Part shown: positions 13,545-13,626 of the stretch, in pieces | Layout of the letters: each line of letters starts with the position of its first letter | How positions within the stretch are numbered: position 1 is the first letter of the stretch | Position numbers and translations under genes: made by a program | Assembly (NCBI GenBank): GCA_002440145.1 | Contig: DJRS01000105.1 | Location: 1 to 13,626, forward strand | DNA from: Verrucomicrobia bacterium UBA6354 | GTDB lineage: Bacteria > Verrucomicrobiota > Kiritimatiellia > RFP12 > UBA1067 | DNA length: 13,626 bases | Reading direction: 5' to 3' | The notes under the pieces: model-generated | Told to the model about the DNA's origin: nothing | Database searches by the model: none | The model's input: only the letters and a program-made list of their open reading frames with translations

Positions 13545-13626
13545 ATGGGGAGCTATCAGATTTTAGCCGCGGAGAACGTGGAGATCGTGGAGAGGGGACT
13601 TATCGATATTATTGTTATGGACAAAA
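13545..13626 (+). CDS. Possible start of a divergent gene, cut by the window end
   Basis: From ATG 13545 the frame stays open to the edge for 27 codons, beginning MGSYQILAAENVEIVERGLI and ending IVMDK. The composition looks protein-like, with alternating hydrophobic and charged residues. No good Shine-Dalgarno precedes it; the nearest purine tract AGGGGA is about 17 bases away. A second ATG at 13617 is in the same frame. Too little is visible to name a family. Confidence 0.3.
   Translation, partial: MGSYQILAAENVEIVERGLIDIIVMDK

Overview
This is a GC-rich, tightly packed bacterial chromosomal segment, probably the edge of a metagenomic contig because base 1 opens with a run of 18 G. The gene mix is housekeeping genes, small multi-domain GYF/coiled-coil/TPR proteins and a XylR-type sensor-regulator. 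That mix would suit an uncultured member of the Planctomycetota-Verrucomicrobiota-Lentisphaerota/Kiritimatiellota group, but the assignment is an inference from style, not from a marker gene. No rRNA, tRNA, insertion sequence, phage gene or CRISPR array was found.

Layout: (1) 1-257 is non-coding or unassigned. (2) 258-6895, minus strand, is one probable six-gene operon read leftward from a promoter at about 6904. In transcription order it holds a short GYF-domain protein, a GYF plus coiled-coil protein, a TPR-containing protein, a tRNA-dihydrouridine synthase, a short dihydropteroate synthase (folP) and a CstA-family transporter. The first five genes are joined by four identical 4-base ATGA start/stop overlaps; cstA follows after 27 bases with its own strong Shine-Dalgarno. 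(3) 6896-6942 is a 47-base divergent promoter region whose two extended -10 boxes sit so close to the two start codons that both transcripts should be leaderless or nearly so. (4) 6943-9246, plus strand, is tcdA, a XylR-type regulator and crcB (fluoride channel), again overlapping end to end. (5) 9247-9902 is a 656-base gap between convergent genes. It holds a cluster of GC-rich stem-loops, then an exact 23-base tandem array of seven 16-base palindromes, then another hairpin. (6) 9903-13377, minus strand, is a second operon: serC, dapA, ispF and a secreted N-acetylmuramoyl-L-alanine amidase. (7) 13378-13626 holds the serC promoter and possibly the start of a divergent plus-strand gene cut by the window end.

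The functions are mostly core metabolism: tRNA modification (dihydrouridine and cyclic t6A), folate, serine, lysine/diaminopimelate, isoprenoid precursors and peptidoglycan turnover. The parts least explained by known biology are the palindrome array with its flanking hairpins, and the three uncharacterised proteins (GYF, GYF-coiled-coil, TPR) translationally coupled to tRNA and folate enzymes.
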